Positions 41,835-56,400 of a DNA stretch of 64,000 nt are shown piece after piece; position 1 is the stretch's first letter; each line of letters begins with the position of its first letter. This DNA comes from Tetrahymena elliotti 4EA (taxonomy: Eukaryota; Ciliophora; Oligohymenophorea; Hymenostomatida; Tetrahymenidae), in NCBI GenBank assembly GCA_000231825.2, contig JH720341.1, forward strand, positions 62,001 to 126,000, read 5' to 3'. The position numbers and the translations under genes were made by a program. Under the pieces are notes generated by a model that worked only from the letters and a program-made list of their open reading frames with translations, ran no database searches and had not been told where the DNA came from.

Positions 41835-42676
41835 TCAAATTATTATTTTAAAGCTAGATTTATGTAAAATCAAAATTCTATTTTTGAGTATAAATATTTA
41901 ACTTAAAAAAAATTAATCTTATCTTTTTTAATTTGATATTGAATGATTCAAAACAATAATTAACGAAAACAAAAAAATTGTTTTGAATATATTTAAAATA
42001 ACATATTATTCTACTAGATCATAATTCAAGAAACCTGCAAAATACATATGGATTAAAAGTATATTTCTATTTTATAAATAGATTTTTTGTAGATATAAAT
42101 CTGATTCACGTTTATTTTATATTATCCAAAATATAATTTCTATTTCATTTAAATATTATCTTAAATTGCATACTAAATTGATTCTAAGGATTTACTGTTT
42201 ATTGATTTTACAGAATATTGGTTTTCTCTATTAAAATTAAAAGACTATTTGAAATATTCATGTAACAATTTTTATTAAAATATGATAAAATTAAAAAAAT
42301 AATTAAGAATTTAATCTTAGTTTTTCAAAAATTAAATTTTTGTTAACAGACAATTAAAATGAAAATAATTTTAATCTAAAAAACTTCATAAAAATTTTGA
42401 TCTTTTAATTTTTTTTTAATGTCAAAAATATTTTAACAAAAATTGATGAAATTTTTTTCTTATTTTGTAAATAAAATGACCTTAATAAATACCAAAAGCA
42501 TTCAAAAATTTAGATAAAGAATATTTTAGGAATCAAATGTATTTAATAAATCTTAAAGTAGATAAAAAACTATACTTTGTAAGAAATAAAATATATTAAT
42601 TAATAAATTGTTGAAATAAATATTAATGTTGATTAATTATTAAATATATTCTGTATTTGTCAGCATTTACTCAAAC
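41835..42676. other. AT-rich spacer
   Basis: Contains the promoter side of the DUSP gene and the 3' end of the methyltransferase gene. No gene, RNA or notable repeat was seen. Confidence 0.65.
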
Positions 42677-43361
42677 TCAAAATCCTATCTCTTCATTTAC
42701 TTAATTTAAATTTTCATCTTCATATGTTGAATATAAAGAATATTAGTAAACCAAATTAGGAATTAAAGGACGAGCTACTCTCTTTTTAAGTCCAAGTAAC
42801 TCATCTAGCATTTTATCATTTTCATCTATAGAGGAAGCCAAAATGTTAGCTACAAGTTTGTTGTTTTAATCTTTTTTGCCAATTAATTTTGCTGTTTATG
42901 CATACTAATTTTATTAAAAATAAATTATGACCTAATACGTTTACCTATATATTACCTTTTCCCATACATCACCAGTAATAAAAGGAGGATCAATTACTAT
43001 GAAATCAAAAAAGTTATGGAACTAAGCAGGAATATCTTCAGGCTTATGGAAATCAAAGAAAACAAAATTAGCATTGTTTTTCTCAAATTTTCTATCAAAC
43101 TAATTTTATTAGTAATAAACTATAAAATCATATTTGCAGGGTAAAAATTGTTACTTCGAAAACATAACATTGTTTCAAAAATTGAGTATCGTTTATAGAA
43201 TAAAATATGCTAGGAGTAGATAAAAAAGCACAAACTTTTCCATGCTTCAAGACCTAGTTGGCTAAAATTTCAATTGTTTTAGGAGAATACCAATACTGAT
43301 TAAAATCAGCATTTTCTGGGTTTTTCATAATGAATTTGTTTACTTTCTTGACTCCGTCCAT
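42677..43361 (-). CDS. EEF1AKMT1: eEF1A lysine methyltransferase (EFM5 / EEF1AKMT1 / N6AMT2 family)
   Basis: Three exons, joined across a 55-nt intron (43100-43154) and a 51-nt intron (42905-42955), give 192 residues. The start is MDGVKKVNKFIMKNPENADF. Diagnostic blocks are FNQYWYSPKTIEILA, VCAFLSTPSIFYSI, and VFEFDRKFEKNNANFVFFDF followed by HKPEDIP. The catalytic-site motif DPPF comes next in FFDFIVIDPPFITGDVWEKY, and the C-terminal NLVYQYSLYSTYEDE ends the fold. The family transfers methyl groups from S-adenosylmethionine to a lysine of translation elongation factor eEF1A. The splice joins restore the expected family sequence exactly at both boundaries, which supports the model. Confidence 0.9.
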
Positions 43362-44888
43362 TTTATTTTTTTAAATTCTAAACACACTTTATTAGCTAAT
43401 TAATTGATATTATCAAAGATATTAAATAAATATTTGGAAAATTTCAATTTTCCAATTTCATCAATAATTTATCAAACAAACAATTTTCAAACTTGGGGAA
43501 AATATAATAAATAAAATTCAAAAAATAATAAATAATAAAAAAAAAAGTAAAACCCCATCTGGGCAAAAGAAAATGATTGAAATAAAATATAAAACAGCTT
43601 AAAATAAAGTTTAAACAAACAAGAATATAACTTAATCATGTTTTTATAGTTTTTTAAAAGATTATCCACTTTAGTTTTTATAGTTCATGCATTAGAAGTT
43701 TTTCAATCACGATTAAAATATTTCCTACAGATCGAATGCATGAAAACACCAAAACAATATCAATAAATAAATGTAAACATGATTAAACATATTTACTATT
43801 TTAAGCTGAAAAGAAATATTTCAAGACCAAGTATTTTGTCCTCTCTTCCTTGTTTAATATATTAACATATATAAATAGTATTTTTTTAGAAATTAGGACA
43901 TCGCCAATTAGTTTGAGATTGAGGATTGCAAGGAGAGGAAAAAACTTAAAAAATTAAAAAGATAAAAATAAAATAAATAAAAGAATTTGAATAAAAATTA
44001 ATTAAATAATGAAAGAAAAATAAAATTAAGAAAGAAACAAATAAATAAATATTAAATTAAAAAGAATGTCAATTAATAAAAAACAAGAAATAAAAACAGA
44101 TTAATTCATGAGTTCAGAATATTTTTATGAATTTCATCCAACATTTTTTTTTCTTGATTTTATGAAAAACATAATACAAGTTCACTCTTTGAAAAAGAAT
44201 TGAATATTTTTGGAAATCTAAATTATTAAAGATAAATTTAAAACTATTCTGTCAACTTATTTATAGTTATACATTTATTTATTTTTTAAATAGTTTTTTG
44301 AAATCAAATAATAAGCACATTATAACATTTTTTTTAAAGTATTTTTATGGAAATTCTAAATTACTAAATAATTGACAAGAATATATACAACAAGTCACAC
44401 ATGAAAGATAATTTATTATTTTTTAATAAGATTTATTTTAAAGAATATTTGGTTAAGACTTATAAAATTAGTTTTGAATACTTAGTTTATATGAAGTGAA
44501 GATAAATATAATTGTGAATTTGTATTTTTATAATATTATTTATTTAATTATAATATATGAATAGTTAATTTTTTTTTTTATGGATATTAATATGATAAAT
44601 ATTATTTCACCATAAAAGCTAATTTTTTCTGTTATTTACTTAATTACTATTTTTATTGTACACTTTTTAGTTTAAAATTATAATAGGGAGATAGAAACAT
44701 TTCTTTTAGATGAACATGTTTAGTTAAATTAATCTTAATCAGCTTTTACTATTTTTTAATTTAATCTGTAGTCTAAATGGAAAATTTCTGTTTTAAGATG
44801 GCATTTTTTGTTTTTGTTTTAATTTTGATCATAGATATTGAGTATTATAATTTATTTTATTAATTTTTTTCTAGCAATTTTAGCTATT
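43362..44888. other. Intergenic region, no gene recognised
   Basis: Mostly A-rich and T-rich runs. A short segment at about 43900-43945 is richer in G (ATTGAGGATTGCAAGGAGAG) but is not open for any length and does not fold as a tRNA. The region holds the methyltransferase promoter and the 3' end of the AGC kinase gene. Confidence 0.55.
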
Positions 44889-47800
44889 TCAAGCATATTA
44901 AATTGGAGTTTTTCTTTATGATTAAGCTGATGGAGAAGCATGATTAGCTAGTGCAGATTAAGATCTATCTGAAGGAATATTTGTATTATTCGTACTATGA
45001 GTGCTTCCAGTCTATTGGTGGGTTTAATTTTAACCTTGACTTGACTATGATTGCAACTATTATTATTATCTATGATTTTCGTTTATATCATAGTTATAGC
45101 CAGCAAAGAGATCTATTATTAAGTAGAATAAATTATTAATTATTTTCAATTTTAAATATTTTATTTTTGATAATTTAAATCGTTTTTATTTTGCATTCAT
45201 ACTCAAAATTATATGAATTTATTATATTTTGAGTCTTATTTCTTCTTATTATGATAAAGATAAATATTTATGGTATTTAATTTAAAGGTAAGGTCAATAG
45301 GATTATCAATTTTATATTGGCTTAGAAATTTCAAATTAATTCAGTTAATAAGATTACAATTTGAAAATTTCTAAATATTAAGCAAAAAAGTGTAACTTAC
45401 TTTAAACAGAGTTCTTTCTTAGCAGTATAGCATTTTATTAGATTAATTCTTCATTTGTGTCTTCTCCATCTGCAGATATTTGTTGTCTGTATTCATAGTT
45501 TTCTTCTATAGCCTAATAATAAATTATTTTATTTATTAAGTACCTTTATTGTTTCTTAATTTACTTAAGGAACGAAAGGAGCATCAATCTATCTATTTAA
45601 AAGTTTTTCCCATGGGAAATTTTTGAGCCATGGGTGTTATTTGACTTCCTCAGGTCCATTGACTCCTAAACGATTCATAGGTTTTCTTTATATCATCTAA
45701 TTATATTAATATTTATATATTTTATATCTAAATAAAATTAGTTATTTACTCTATTAATAAAATCAGCAGCCTCAATAGACCATCCATCAGGTATTTCATG
45801 TTTCTTTATTTAAACTTATTTTGCAAGAATTTAATCTCTAATTTCTTTTCTATTTCTACCAAGGTAAGGCCTCTAATTATTCAATAAATAAAATATAAAA
45901 TCAAATTTAAATTATTTTTTATTTACACGACCCATCATAAATTCATATGCAATAACACCTACAGCAAAATAATCAACAGCTATGCCATGGTTTTGCCTGC
46001 ACATAACTTCAGGTGCCATGTATCCTGGTGTCCCTGAAGTATCTTAAGAGTTTTCTGGTTTCCATATACGAGCTACTCCCAAATCAGTGACTTTAACATA
46101 TCCATCTGTATCTAACACAAGATTTTCTGGTTTAATATCTCTATGAATAACATTCCTTGCATGTAAATACTCTAAAGCTACCATTATACATCCTACAAAA
46201 AACTCTTCATCATAAAATACATAAATTAATGTAAATATAAGAAAATTTTAATATTACTAGTTTAGTTTTCTCTAAATCTTCTATGGCGTCCTATATGGAA
46301 TCTCAAATCTCCTCCACTAACAAGGTCCATAACTAAATATAAATTATCTCTATCTTAAAAAGCATAATTCATGTTCACTAAAAATCTGTTTCATAATATG
46401 ATAAAATATTTATTTATTATTTATGAGTTTCTAAAAATAGATATAATTTTATTTAAAAAAATAAATATATTTACGGATGCTTAAGTTAACTTAAAAGATG
46501 TCTTTCACTCATGACCGAGTTAACGCTCCTCTTAGTAATAATTCTTAATTTTTAACAAAATTTATGAATACATTTTTTTTAAGAATATAAAAAATAACTT
46601 ACTTTGATTTAGACATTTCTTTCATAGCATATGGCTTTTGAGTTTTTTTATTTTCTACTCTCCAAACCTGTTTTTTTAGGATAATTGAAAATTAAGAAAT
46701 ATTCAAATAGTTAATTACTTTTCCAAATCCTCCTTTACCAATGACATATTAGTATGTAAACTAATTCTTGTTCATGTTTTAATCTAAATTATAATAAAAT
46801 TAAGTAAAATAATGTTATCGTTTGAATAAGAAATTGTCAAAATTAAACATAAATTTTTAAAAAATGAATCTTTTCATCAATTTCATTTTTATTTTTGTAT
46901 TTTTAGTAAGATAAGGATAATTAATTACGTGACCATCTGGTAATTGTACTGTCTAACTTAAAAGTATCATAATTTGTTGAATTAGTGATAGAATTTTATA
47001 TTTGACTCTGATTAGTTGGACTCATAATTTAACTTTTATTTTCAATTCTTGAACTTTACTTTCTTTCATATTATGGAGTTTATTGAATTTAATTTTAAGA
47101 TGCATTTCTGCTATGTCCTTATGATGGTTGTTGATAATTTTATTAGATTTCTTTCATCATCAAAAAATTTTATGATTAAGACAAATGTGGTGAGTTTGCT
47201 TAGCTTAACTGCATGTAATTCAAAAATGGTGTATTTTTGTACTTCTATAATAGTTAATATTACTCATATTTTTTCTATTCTACATTTTATGCATTTTCAT
47301 TTGAGTTGTTAAAAGAACTTACAAAGCTACCAATAGAGCCTTTGCTTCGGGTAGCAGATAAAGCTGCTTAGTGTTGGAGAGAAGAAGAATTCAAATTAGA
47401 TTATGATGATTGCTTTGATAGAAAGCCCTATAATTAAATATTTTAAGGAGATGGAGCTGCTTGTTAAAATGACTAATGGCGAGAAATATTAACTGAATTT
47501 CCATATTATTAAATGGAAGAATTTTAAATTGATTAATTATGATGCAAATTCTACTAGCTTGAGTGCGATATATTTGTGCTATCAAAATTCCTAGCTGATT
47601 AATGTACTTAGGTCTAATTCTAAGTGGTGTTTTATAAGTTCAACTATATCATTTTTGTCTATATTTATAAAAAAAGTAATTTGCTTGTTCCAATACTTAA
47701 CTAGAAAATTTGTTAAATTAGAGTTTTTTATTCACTCAGCGTAGATAAGAAGGTGTAAAAAAGAATTATAATATATTATTAAATAATTCTAAAAAAAGTA

Positions 47801-47985
47801 TGTAGAAATATCAATTAATTCATATTTACTTTTGACTAAACTTTCTTAGGTACTACATTTGTGTTACTTAAAAAGAGCTTTTGTTTTTGCGAGGTAGAAA
47901 AAGATGGAAATTTTACAGCTGTAGGACTTGCATTATTCATAATTTAACTTGAGTGAAGCATAGAATCTTTTGAAATCTAATTCAT
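44889..47985 (-). CDS. AGC-family Ser/Thr protein kinase with Q-rich flanks
   Basis: The start is [14 protein letters not shown] at 47985. A Gln/Ser/Asn-rich N-terminal region follows, including the exon ending near 46870 with [14 protein letters not shown]. The kinase domain begins with [14 protein letters not shown], then [20 protein letters not shown] with the ATP-binding lysine. [24 protein letters not shown] and TDLGVARIW follow, so DLG replaces [15 protein letters not shown] and [20 protein letters not shown] come next, the latter typical of AGC kinases. Several short introns interrupt the domain. The C-terminal tail is Gln/Ser-rich and ends QRKTPIQYA at 44889. The overall pattern is closest to STK32/PKA-like kinases, but I cannot fix the subfamily. 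Exact exon ends upstream of 46870 are uncertain. Confidence 0.82.
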
Positions 47986-50560
47986 GGAAGAAGTAGGAGA
48001 CTATATACAAAGAGTAAAAATAAAATTTAGACAAGAAATAATGAATTTAATTGAAAAAAATATTTCTAACAAATCAATAATTTTTTACAACTATTTGGCT
48101 GCTTTACAAATTTTAATATCCTGATTAACTAGTAGGTGATTATAACTGCTTTTCTTGATATTTAAAGTGATAAAGTTCTTTAAAATTGCGAATATTGGGA
48201 GATATTTAATTCTAAAATCCAGGGGAATTCATTTCAACTTTTTAAATGTTTATGATCTAAAATATTTTATATTTTTTCTTATGCTCTTAATTTTCCTACT
48301 AATCTTATCAAGTGATTCAAATCAGATAAATTTTATATTTTTCCTTTTATAATTAATTATTTTAGCTATTTTAAATCCCTCTAATCAATAAGCAATTCAA
48401 ACAAATATAAAATGAGTAGCGATCAATAAGCTTCTAATAATCTACAATATTTTATGTATTTCAACGATGGAGAGTGGATTTTTTCTCTGTAAAAACAACT
48501 GAAACTTTGTTTGTTCTTATTTTTTTTCTTAATTAGTAATAAGTTGCCTTTAGCAATTATTAATGTGAAATTAAAAGCCTATACTATTATATTTTTTTTT
48601 TGAAAGAATTTCAAGACAAATTGAGATTTCTTTTTTTTTTCTTCTTATAATGTTATTTCAGGGTTTTTGTTAGCCTTTGACGACTCCTTTTTTTATTTAC
48701 TTTTTCTGTTTATTGTTATTCAACTGCTCTGTTAATTTGATTTGATTATCTAAAGCTTTATATTAAAGACATCTTTTTTTTTTGCAAACTATTATTTTAT
48801 TACTAATTATATTATTAGGTCTCTTAAAAATTATTCCATACTGATTTCCTTCTCTCATATCTTTCATAATGTAAAAAGGGAAAAAAATATGTTAATTAAG
48901 TTTCATCCTTTGAATTTTAAATAAACTGATAAATTATATGGGTGATAATTAAAAATTTAAAGTAGATTCTTTTCAATTACAAGGTTTATACTATATAAAA
49001 TATATGATATTATTTACTTTTTCTCTTTAGTTTTGACTAAACTATAATCTTTTTTAATTAAAATTCTTTACAGTAAATCAAATTGTTTTGAGTTTAACAA
49101 ATTTTGCTGAGATACCTTTATTATTTGTGTAATTGAAGAAAGTAAAAATGGTATTAATTAGTTGATTACTTTGAAATTTTTAGTATTTTTACCTTCTTAA
49201 TTTATAATAAATAATTTAACTTTTTAAAATTTTGATTGAAAAAAATAACATATTAAAAAATGTTTTTAAATATGATCATATCCATACTAACTAATTACAA
49301 CTAAAAGAAAGAATAAATTAGCTTAAAATTCTATTAAATTTTTTAGGCCAATATTTTTACTTTAAGGTGGAGATTGAATTCAAATGATAATTAGAGGTTA
49401 TTCGATAATCAAAAATAAAATTTCTAAAAGCAAAAAATTTGAAAGTGATGAAAATCCTTTGTATTTATTTTTGAGATCGGAACTAATCACAAATTTAAAA
49501 ATATTTGAAGAGGGAAATTAAAATTAGTTTAGCCATTCAATCCTTAAATAAACTATTAAAAGAATGAATAAATTTATTCTTTATTTAGAAATATTTTCTA
49601 TTATTATTTAAATATTCTGTTGAAGGAACTTTAATTAGACTTCTCGTTCATAGAAAATAGATATCAACAATTAATTTATTGATTAATTCAATTTTAAATG
49701 CTTTCTATTACAATTTAATAACTAACAATTTTTGGGATTAAAAAATTATAAATTTCATCAGCAAAAATTTTTCAAGCAAAATATTTATTTTCATTTTTCA
49801 CTTAATTTTATTTTTTAATTTAATAACTACATTTTATCATTAATTCTTTAAAAATATTTTCGATTCAATTTTTTTTTCGAAAATATAATAATAATTATTT
49901 TTACTACTATCAAAATGTTTAAATTAATTCATGTTTGAATTTAGTCAGTTTCTTTCATTCAACATTTATTCTTTATTTTGCTAATTAGAATTATTATAAG
50001 GAAAAAATATTTTGATATATTTAAAGATTTGATAAAAATTTTATCTTGTTAATTAATTGTACTGACTTTGAACTATGAATAAAAATTTTATAATTCTTAG
50101 AATTAATTTTTTTGTTGAAATGATTTAAAAAAGACTAAAATATTTATTTTTCTTTGTTGAATGATAGCTAAATTTATCTTTGCTTCAATTAAAGAAGGTT
50201 ATTAATTAATAAAATCTTAAATTATTTTGCTGGTATTTATTAGATAATTTATAATTTAAATATTTTAACAATTAGGTATTTTTCGAACTAGAGTTTGTTT
50301 AAGATAGATTTTATTTATTAAATTTGAAGTAATTAGAATTTATTTAAAAAGATATAATTGAAATCTTGATCTTAAATAATATGAAATAATTATTTATTTA
50401 TTTTGAAACAAATTATGAATTAAAATTTTATATTTCTTAGTATTTTATAGTCATTCATTTGATTTTTTTATTAAAATAAACTAATTCACAAAACAAATAA
50501 ATTATCAATTATCTTTATTTTTAAAGGACTGTTATAAATAGCTAAAATTACTGGAAAAAA
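47986..50560. other. Long AT-rich divergent intergenic region
   Basis: At about 2.6 kb this is the longest spacer in the window. Apart from the doubtful small frame at 48412-48603, nothing is recognised in it. T-rich on the left and A/T-mixed on the right, it must contain the promoters of the AGC kinase and the FHA gene. Confidence 0.55.
48412..48603 (+). CDS. Doubtful small ORF, 63 codons
   Basis: The frame begins MSSDQQASNNLQYFMYFNDG in a typical A-rich start context (ATAAAATGAG) and ends at TGA. The first 28 residues look protein-like. The rest is a hydrophobic run coded by T-rich DNA and could instead be an intron. It may be the first exon of a small gene or chance. No family is recognised. 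Confidence 0.2.
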
Positions 50561-53449
50561 ATGAATATTTTTGGTTCACTTAAATAAGCTAATGGTTAGG
50601 TTTATTAGCTTTAAAAGAAAATTAATATCATAGGAAGGGCTAATTCTTGCCATATAGTTGTCAAGGTATTCAAAATTAGCTTTTTAAGTTATATTTTGTA
50701 ATCTCAAATCATTTTTGTAAAAGCACTCAAGTGCTTCAAAAGAGCATTGCTTGATTGAATTTGATGAGAAAAATATGGCTTATTTAAAAGATTTAGAATC
50801 TCTTAATGGAACTTATTTGAATGAACAAAGATTAAAAAATGGGTAATCTGTTTAAATATTTGACCAAGATGTTTTGCAAGTTGGATAAGGTAAACATTTC
50901 TAATTATTATTAACAATAAATTTGAATTCAAATATTTCAAAATGTAGATTAGAATAAATTCACATTCTTTGCATCAAAGAATAACCAACAAACTCTACAA
51001 TAAAGAAGTTAAAATATAGGAGAATAAGTCTTCCGAGATGAGATTCCTAGAAAAGATAAAGATGTTAAGATATCCGTGGTTGATTATTCGTTTAGAGATA
51101 ATTCATTTTCTAAATAGGCATAGCAATAGTGTAATTTATAATTTCAAAAGTAAGCATAATCCAATTATTTCACAATTAAAAGAGAAAAAAAACTTTTCAG
51201 TGAATTAAGTAGGTTCTTCATATAATAACAATAATGTTGGATCTACATAGTAGGCAAATTAATCTTATTAAATGATCCACCAAGAATCATAATAATTAGG
51301 AAATTTTACTCCTAATTCTTATAATATGAAACAATAAAGATTTGATAAATTAGAAGGAGTCAAGCAAGAATTATACAATTAAAACATTGATCTTAATGAC
51401 AAGTTACTTTAAAGAGAGGAGTAAATAATACGTTTAGAAAACTAAATAAAATTACTGAGTAATGAAAATGATGCTGTTGTGGAAGAAAACGATAAATTAA
51501 AGGCTAAATAAAAGGCTTTATAGTTGTATTCTTCTGAGTTATAAAAATAAATAGATATTTTAAATGATGAAGTCAAGCAAAAAAATATTTAACTTGCTGA
51601 TTTATCAGAATAAGACTGGACAAGGAAATTACAAGAAAATAATGTAGATTTCAATTTATTATTACATTATCAATAGCCCACTTACCTATTAAATATTTTT
51701 ATAGGTGGAAATTAAAAATTTGAGACAACTTTTAACATAAAAAGAAGCTGAAGTATAATAGCTTAAAAAGAATATAAGCACTTACTTTTAAAACACAAGA
51801 GATTTATAGTAAAAAATATATGAACATAATAATGAAGTAATCAAAATAATTAATTTTAAAAATGAATAAATAGATAGAATAACACTTCTTTATTCTTGGA
51901 GCATTAAGCAAAGGAATTGGCTGCTTGCAAAAAGCAAGTAATCTATAATTTATCTAAATTTTGTATTTTTCAACAAAGATTAAAAGGTATTAGAATACGA
52001 GAACAGAAATAATGAATGCTCAAGAAGGTGGACTTCTCTATTGTAAGAGAATTCAGATAAAGATGATAAAATTAAGGGATTAAAATTGTAATTAAGCAGA
52101 TAAATTGAGACAATGCAAACACTTTATTCTGATTTTGATCGCAAAATTAATGAATATAACACAAAGTTATAGAGAGTAAACAATTATTGATTTATTTCTT
52201 TTTAAAATTTTATATTAATATTAATTAGGTATTTGATGAGCAAGAAGATTTAGGAGATAAATAAAGGGATGCAGCTGAGTTTTTAGTTTAATAAGTTGCA
52301 TTGATGTAAGAGGAAAGAAAGAATTTAGCTGTTGAAAATGAAAATTTGCATACTTAGATTTAAGAATTAATTTCAGAAGTTGAAAAAATGAAACAGGAGT
52401 TAGAGAATTATGCTATATTGTTTGATGTTAGTGTTATGGATCTATCTACAAATAAAGCTAATTAAGGTAACATTATCTCTAAGCTTAAAAATAGGATAGA
52501 TGAATTAGAAGATCTAATAAATGAGACAAAATAAAAAGGTAAAAAAAATAAGATTTTTTAGTATAATAAAATTTCTTGATTTATAAAGAGAGCGTAGGTA
52601 AATTAATAGAGTTGTAAGATTTATTTGAAGAATTAGAGAAAAAGTTGGATAGAGAAAGGATAATTAGTGATGAGCTCAATAAATAATTTAAAACTATGTA
52701 ATTAACTAATAAATCAGAGTAAATAAACGAATAAAACTGTATTGATTTCTTTTCTAATCTTCTTGATGAAAAAGATAAAAAAATATAAATTCTTGCAAAC
52801 CAATTAGAATAATTTTAGGTAAAAACATTGTTAAAAATTATAAAAATATTAATTCTAAATATTTAAAATGATTAGATCAAAGAAAAGTAATATAATGAAA
52901 GAATAGAGGATTTAAATAGCAATCTTATGCTCACAAACAAAAATTTTAATGGTAATCATTTTTATTTCGAAATTCATTTTCAAATCTATATTTTGTGCTA
53001 TTTTAAGAATATAAAAGTAAAAATGAGAGAATGACTGAGATTATGTAACAAAATAGATAAGCTGGAGGTAACTCTATCACTGCTTAATTTGGATAGTAAA
53101 ACTATCCATAAAGTATAATCTCTAATGAGATAGTTTAAGGTAAAAAGATATTCAAATAATAAAATTAATATTTTTTTTATTCTAGAGTAATACTCTGATA
53201 CTAGAAAATAAAAAGCTTCCTAAAACTACTATGGGTGATCTAAAGTAAATAGTAATAAGTTAAGACTTAATAGAAGAAAAAAAAAGAGAAATTAATATTT
53301 AAAAAATTTTTAATTCTTATTTCTACAAAATAAGTGTTGTTTGCATACAGATTTATATATAAATCATTCAATTTTTCTCTATTTTATTATTTATAATTTA
53401 TGTCGCAATCATTAATATATTTTCACTGTTTTCTGAAAAGCAAATCTGA
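50561..53449 (+). CDS. SLMAP-like tail-anchored FHA and coiled-coil protein
   Basis: The protein starts MNIFGSLKQANGQVYQ, and the first intron is 50666-50723. An N-terminal FHA phosphopeptide-binding domain is clear: NIIGRANSCHIVV with the conserved G-R, SSASKEHCLIEF with the S-x-x-H block, and DLESLNGTYLNEQRL with the N-G-T loop. It is followed by a long heptad-rich coiled coil over several exons (for example LLQREEQIIRLENQIKLL and ELEDLINETKQK). The last exon codes a C-terminal hydrophobic helix, FFSILLFIIYVAIINIFSLF, before EKQI and TGA. FHA, coiled coil and tail anchor in this order is the SLMAP architecture. SLMAP recruits kinases to STRIPAK phosphatase complexes. Middle exon borders are approximate. 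The last 27 bases overlap the 3' end of the opposite gene. Confidence 0.75.
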
Positions 53450-56400
53450 AGCCAAAAATTATTTTTTCAAAGAAGGATATGTGTTTATTAGTGATACAGG
53501 TATGAGATTCAGCATACCTCTAGTTTTCCAAATTTAGTTATTTAGCATAAGCAAAAATGGTTTTATCATAAAAATTATAACTAAGAATATGATCAAAATA
53601 CCAGCTACAAATAATAATATTACATATTATGTGTAGGCTTTTAGATAGTCCTAGTAGCCATCATAAAGAATTTTATTATTTTATAATAGACACATTTCTA
53701 TGTATTTTAATGAATCTTCTAAAGACATAAAAAAATTATCTGCAATTTAACCAATAACTATATCCATTGATTAATCTGTATCTTGAAATGATTGTAGAGT
53801 ATCTCTTGTTGCTATTTTAATTTAAAGCACAAATATTAATTAAAACCTTATAGTTTGAAATATAATTACTTTCTAGATATGATACTATTCCAGACCTTAA
53901 ACCTCTTTTGTTGACACCTATCAATTAAATTTTAATTTTAATTAATTACTAAATAATAAGTTATTGATTAAACAATAAATCTTTTTTTGAATACTAAATA
54001 AATAATAAAATAAAAATATCTATTAACAAATTTTTAATAATGTTAATAAAGATACTCTATTTAATCGAAAAAGTAAATTATTTTGCTTTCTAAAATTTTT
54101 TTAAATGTATTAACTTATTCTATTTAGAAGAACTTCTTAATAAATTAATTTTTTTTCTTAGAGGTTATAAAAAAATGTTTGATTTTTGATATTCTTAAAT
54201 TATGTATTTAAAAAAAATAAAATTTACCATTAAAAACATCTTCGCAGTTCGAAATATCTTCTTGTGTTATATCATACATATAATAACAAAAATTATAAGA
54301 GTCCCTTTTGATATACTCTAATCTGTAAGAATCTAATTAAGAAGGATATTCCCAATAAAAGCTGGAAAGCATATTTTTTTCATTGATATAACTTGTAAAA
54401 GTAATATTGAAAGCTACATCTGTCCTACTTTTATCAATAATTTATTTAAGTATCATTGTTTCTACTAATAGGGATTGATAGTACCTTATTTTAATTTTAT
54501 TGAAAAAAGTAAAAATAAAAATTTATTGATTAAAAGTTTTTTACTAAAAATTAATAGGTCTAAACGAGGAATACATATAATGGGTGAGTATGTTATGGCT
54601 ATATTTTTAATAGAGAACTTGGAGATAATATGAAAGAAAATATAATGCAATAAAGGAAGATGCTATAAATAACTGTTTTAGAATCATAAGCTAATCTCTT
54701 TCTCCTTTCTAATTTAAAAATTTAGAAACTCTGTTAATTTCAAATTGCTGAATTTCATTGTTAGAATTTTTATCGGCCTACTGTGGTTTCATAAAATTTT
54801 ATAAATTTTCTTCATCTTATTTAAATTACTAATTCTTTTAATTTAAGCAAATCATTTCATTTAAAGTCATGTCATCATTCCTTCTTGATACTGTTGGAAT
54901 CAATTATGAATTAAAAGTTATATTTGGATTATCGCCATACGCACCAACTGCAGCTATTCTCGGTGTATTTAATTTTGAATTTCCGTGAATTAAATTAAAA
55001 TTTGACTCTTGAAAGATACTCATTTCTTTATTTCTGGATTTTTCTCCCCAGTTATTAAATTAAATGCCCTCTTGTTTATTGCTAGATTCTTAATTCTACA
55101 AATTTTTAAAATATATTTCACTATCTATAATTTTTTTATTATATCTTTAGATAAAAATATCACACTACTCTAGTAAATTGTGTATTTCGCTCATAGGAAT
55201 GTAACTAAAGAGAGAAACAACTGTGATATTTCCTTTTGTTATTTAATTTCCAACATAGGTAATAAAGCAAAAAGTTATAAATATTATTAATATCAAAGAT
55301 ATAAATACAAAAAGATTTAATGATCCTTATTTATCATTTAAATCTATATAGTAGTAAAAGATTGTAAATGCTTTGTTTTTTGCTTGTTAAATTAGCTCAA
55401 ATACTCCATTTGTTCTTACATAATAGAAGCTTATTTATGTAGGATTAATATAATTTACTGTAGATTTGCTTTCCTTTAATATATAAATCTAATTAACAAC
55501 TGTTTTATTAAAATAAGAAAAAGTAAGATACGGAAAACGAGTCTAAGGTGGCGTTGACTAAATTAGAAGAAGAGGTAATAAACTTAAAAATAGAATCTGT
55601 ATATTATTCTTATTACTATACCAATGTTCCATTTGAGAGCATATTAGCCATACTAAAATTTTAATTTGAACTGTAAAGATCATATCCAGATAACTTATTC
55701 ATTTATAATGATGATTAAATAACTTGAAATTAGTTACTCTAAAGATTTTCAATACTTTGGCTAAGCTTTTTTGTTTAATTTGATTATTAAAAATGAATTA
55801 ATTTAATTTTAATGTTAAGAAATAATACATTTTATCTGTACCATGTTTCTATCTAAAATTTTGTGTTTCCAGGTATTGGCATTCTTATTTCACTAATTGA
55901 TTTTAACCACATATTAATTTTTATAAAATTTTAATTTATATTACTTTGCCACAAGCCAAATTTGTCTTGCCCAATAAGTTGCTTAACTTATATATAAAGG
56001 AGAAAGATAAGAGTATTTTATAGCATCGACTGCATATCCATTATATTAAACATATTGCAAATTGAGAACTAGTTTATAAGAACAAAGACCAATCATCATC
56101 AAAATAAATAATATTAAAATTCTTATGAGCAAAATTAATATTTTTGGCATTTTTTTCTCTTATATTAATTACTTGAATTCATCATTTTCTTCTTCTTGCT
56201 AATCTTCATCTTCTTTATATGATTTTTTTCTTTATGATTAGCTTTCTACATAATCTTCTTTGTCCATATCTTCTTCGTTCTAACCTTATCTTTTTCCACT
56301 TTATCCCTATAATTTTAAATGGTTGTAATTAAGTAATATTTTTAATAATGATTTTTTACTTTTTAAAACCTTAATGTGTCATTTAATTTTTTAGCATTTT

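Noticed and set aside
43900..43945. G-richer patch in a spacer, considered as a tRNA or snoRNA
   Set aside because: No cloverleaf, box motifs or pairing arms could be found.
48155..48415. An 86-codon hydrophobic frame in the long spacer
   Set aside because: It lacks an ATG at its beginning and its composition is what T-rich spacer DNA would give by chance.
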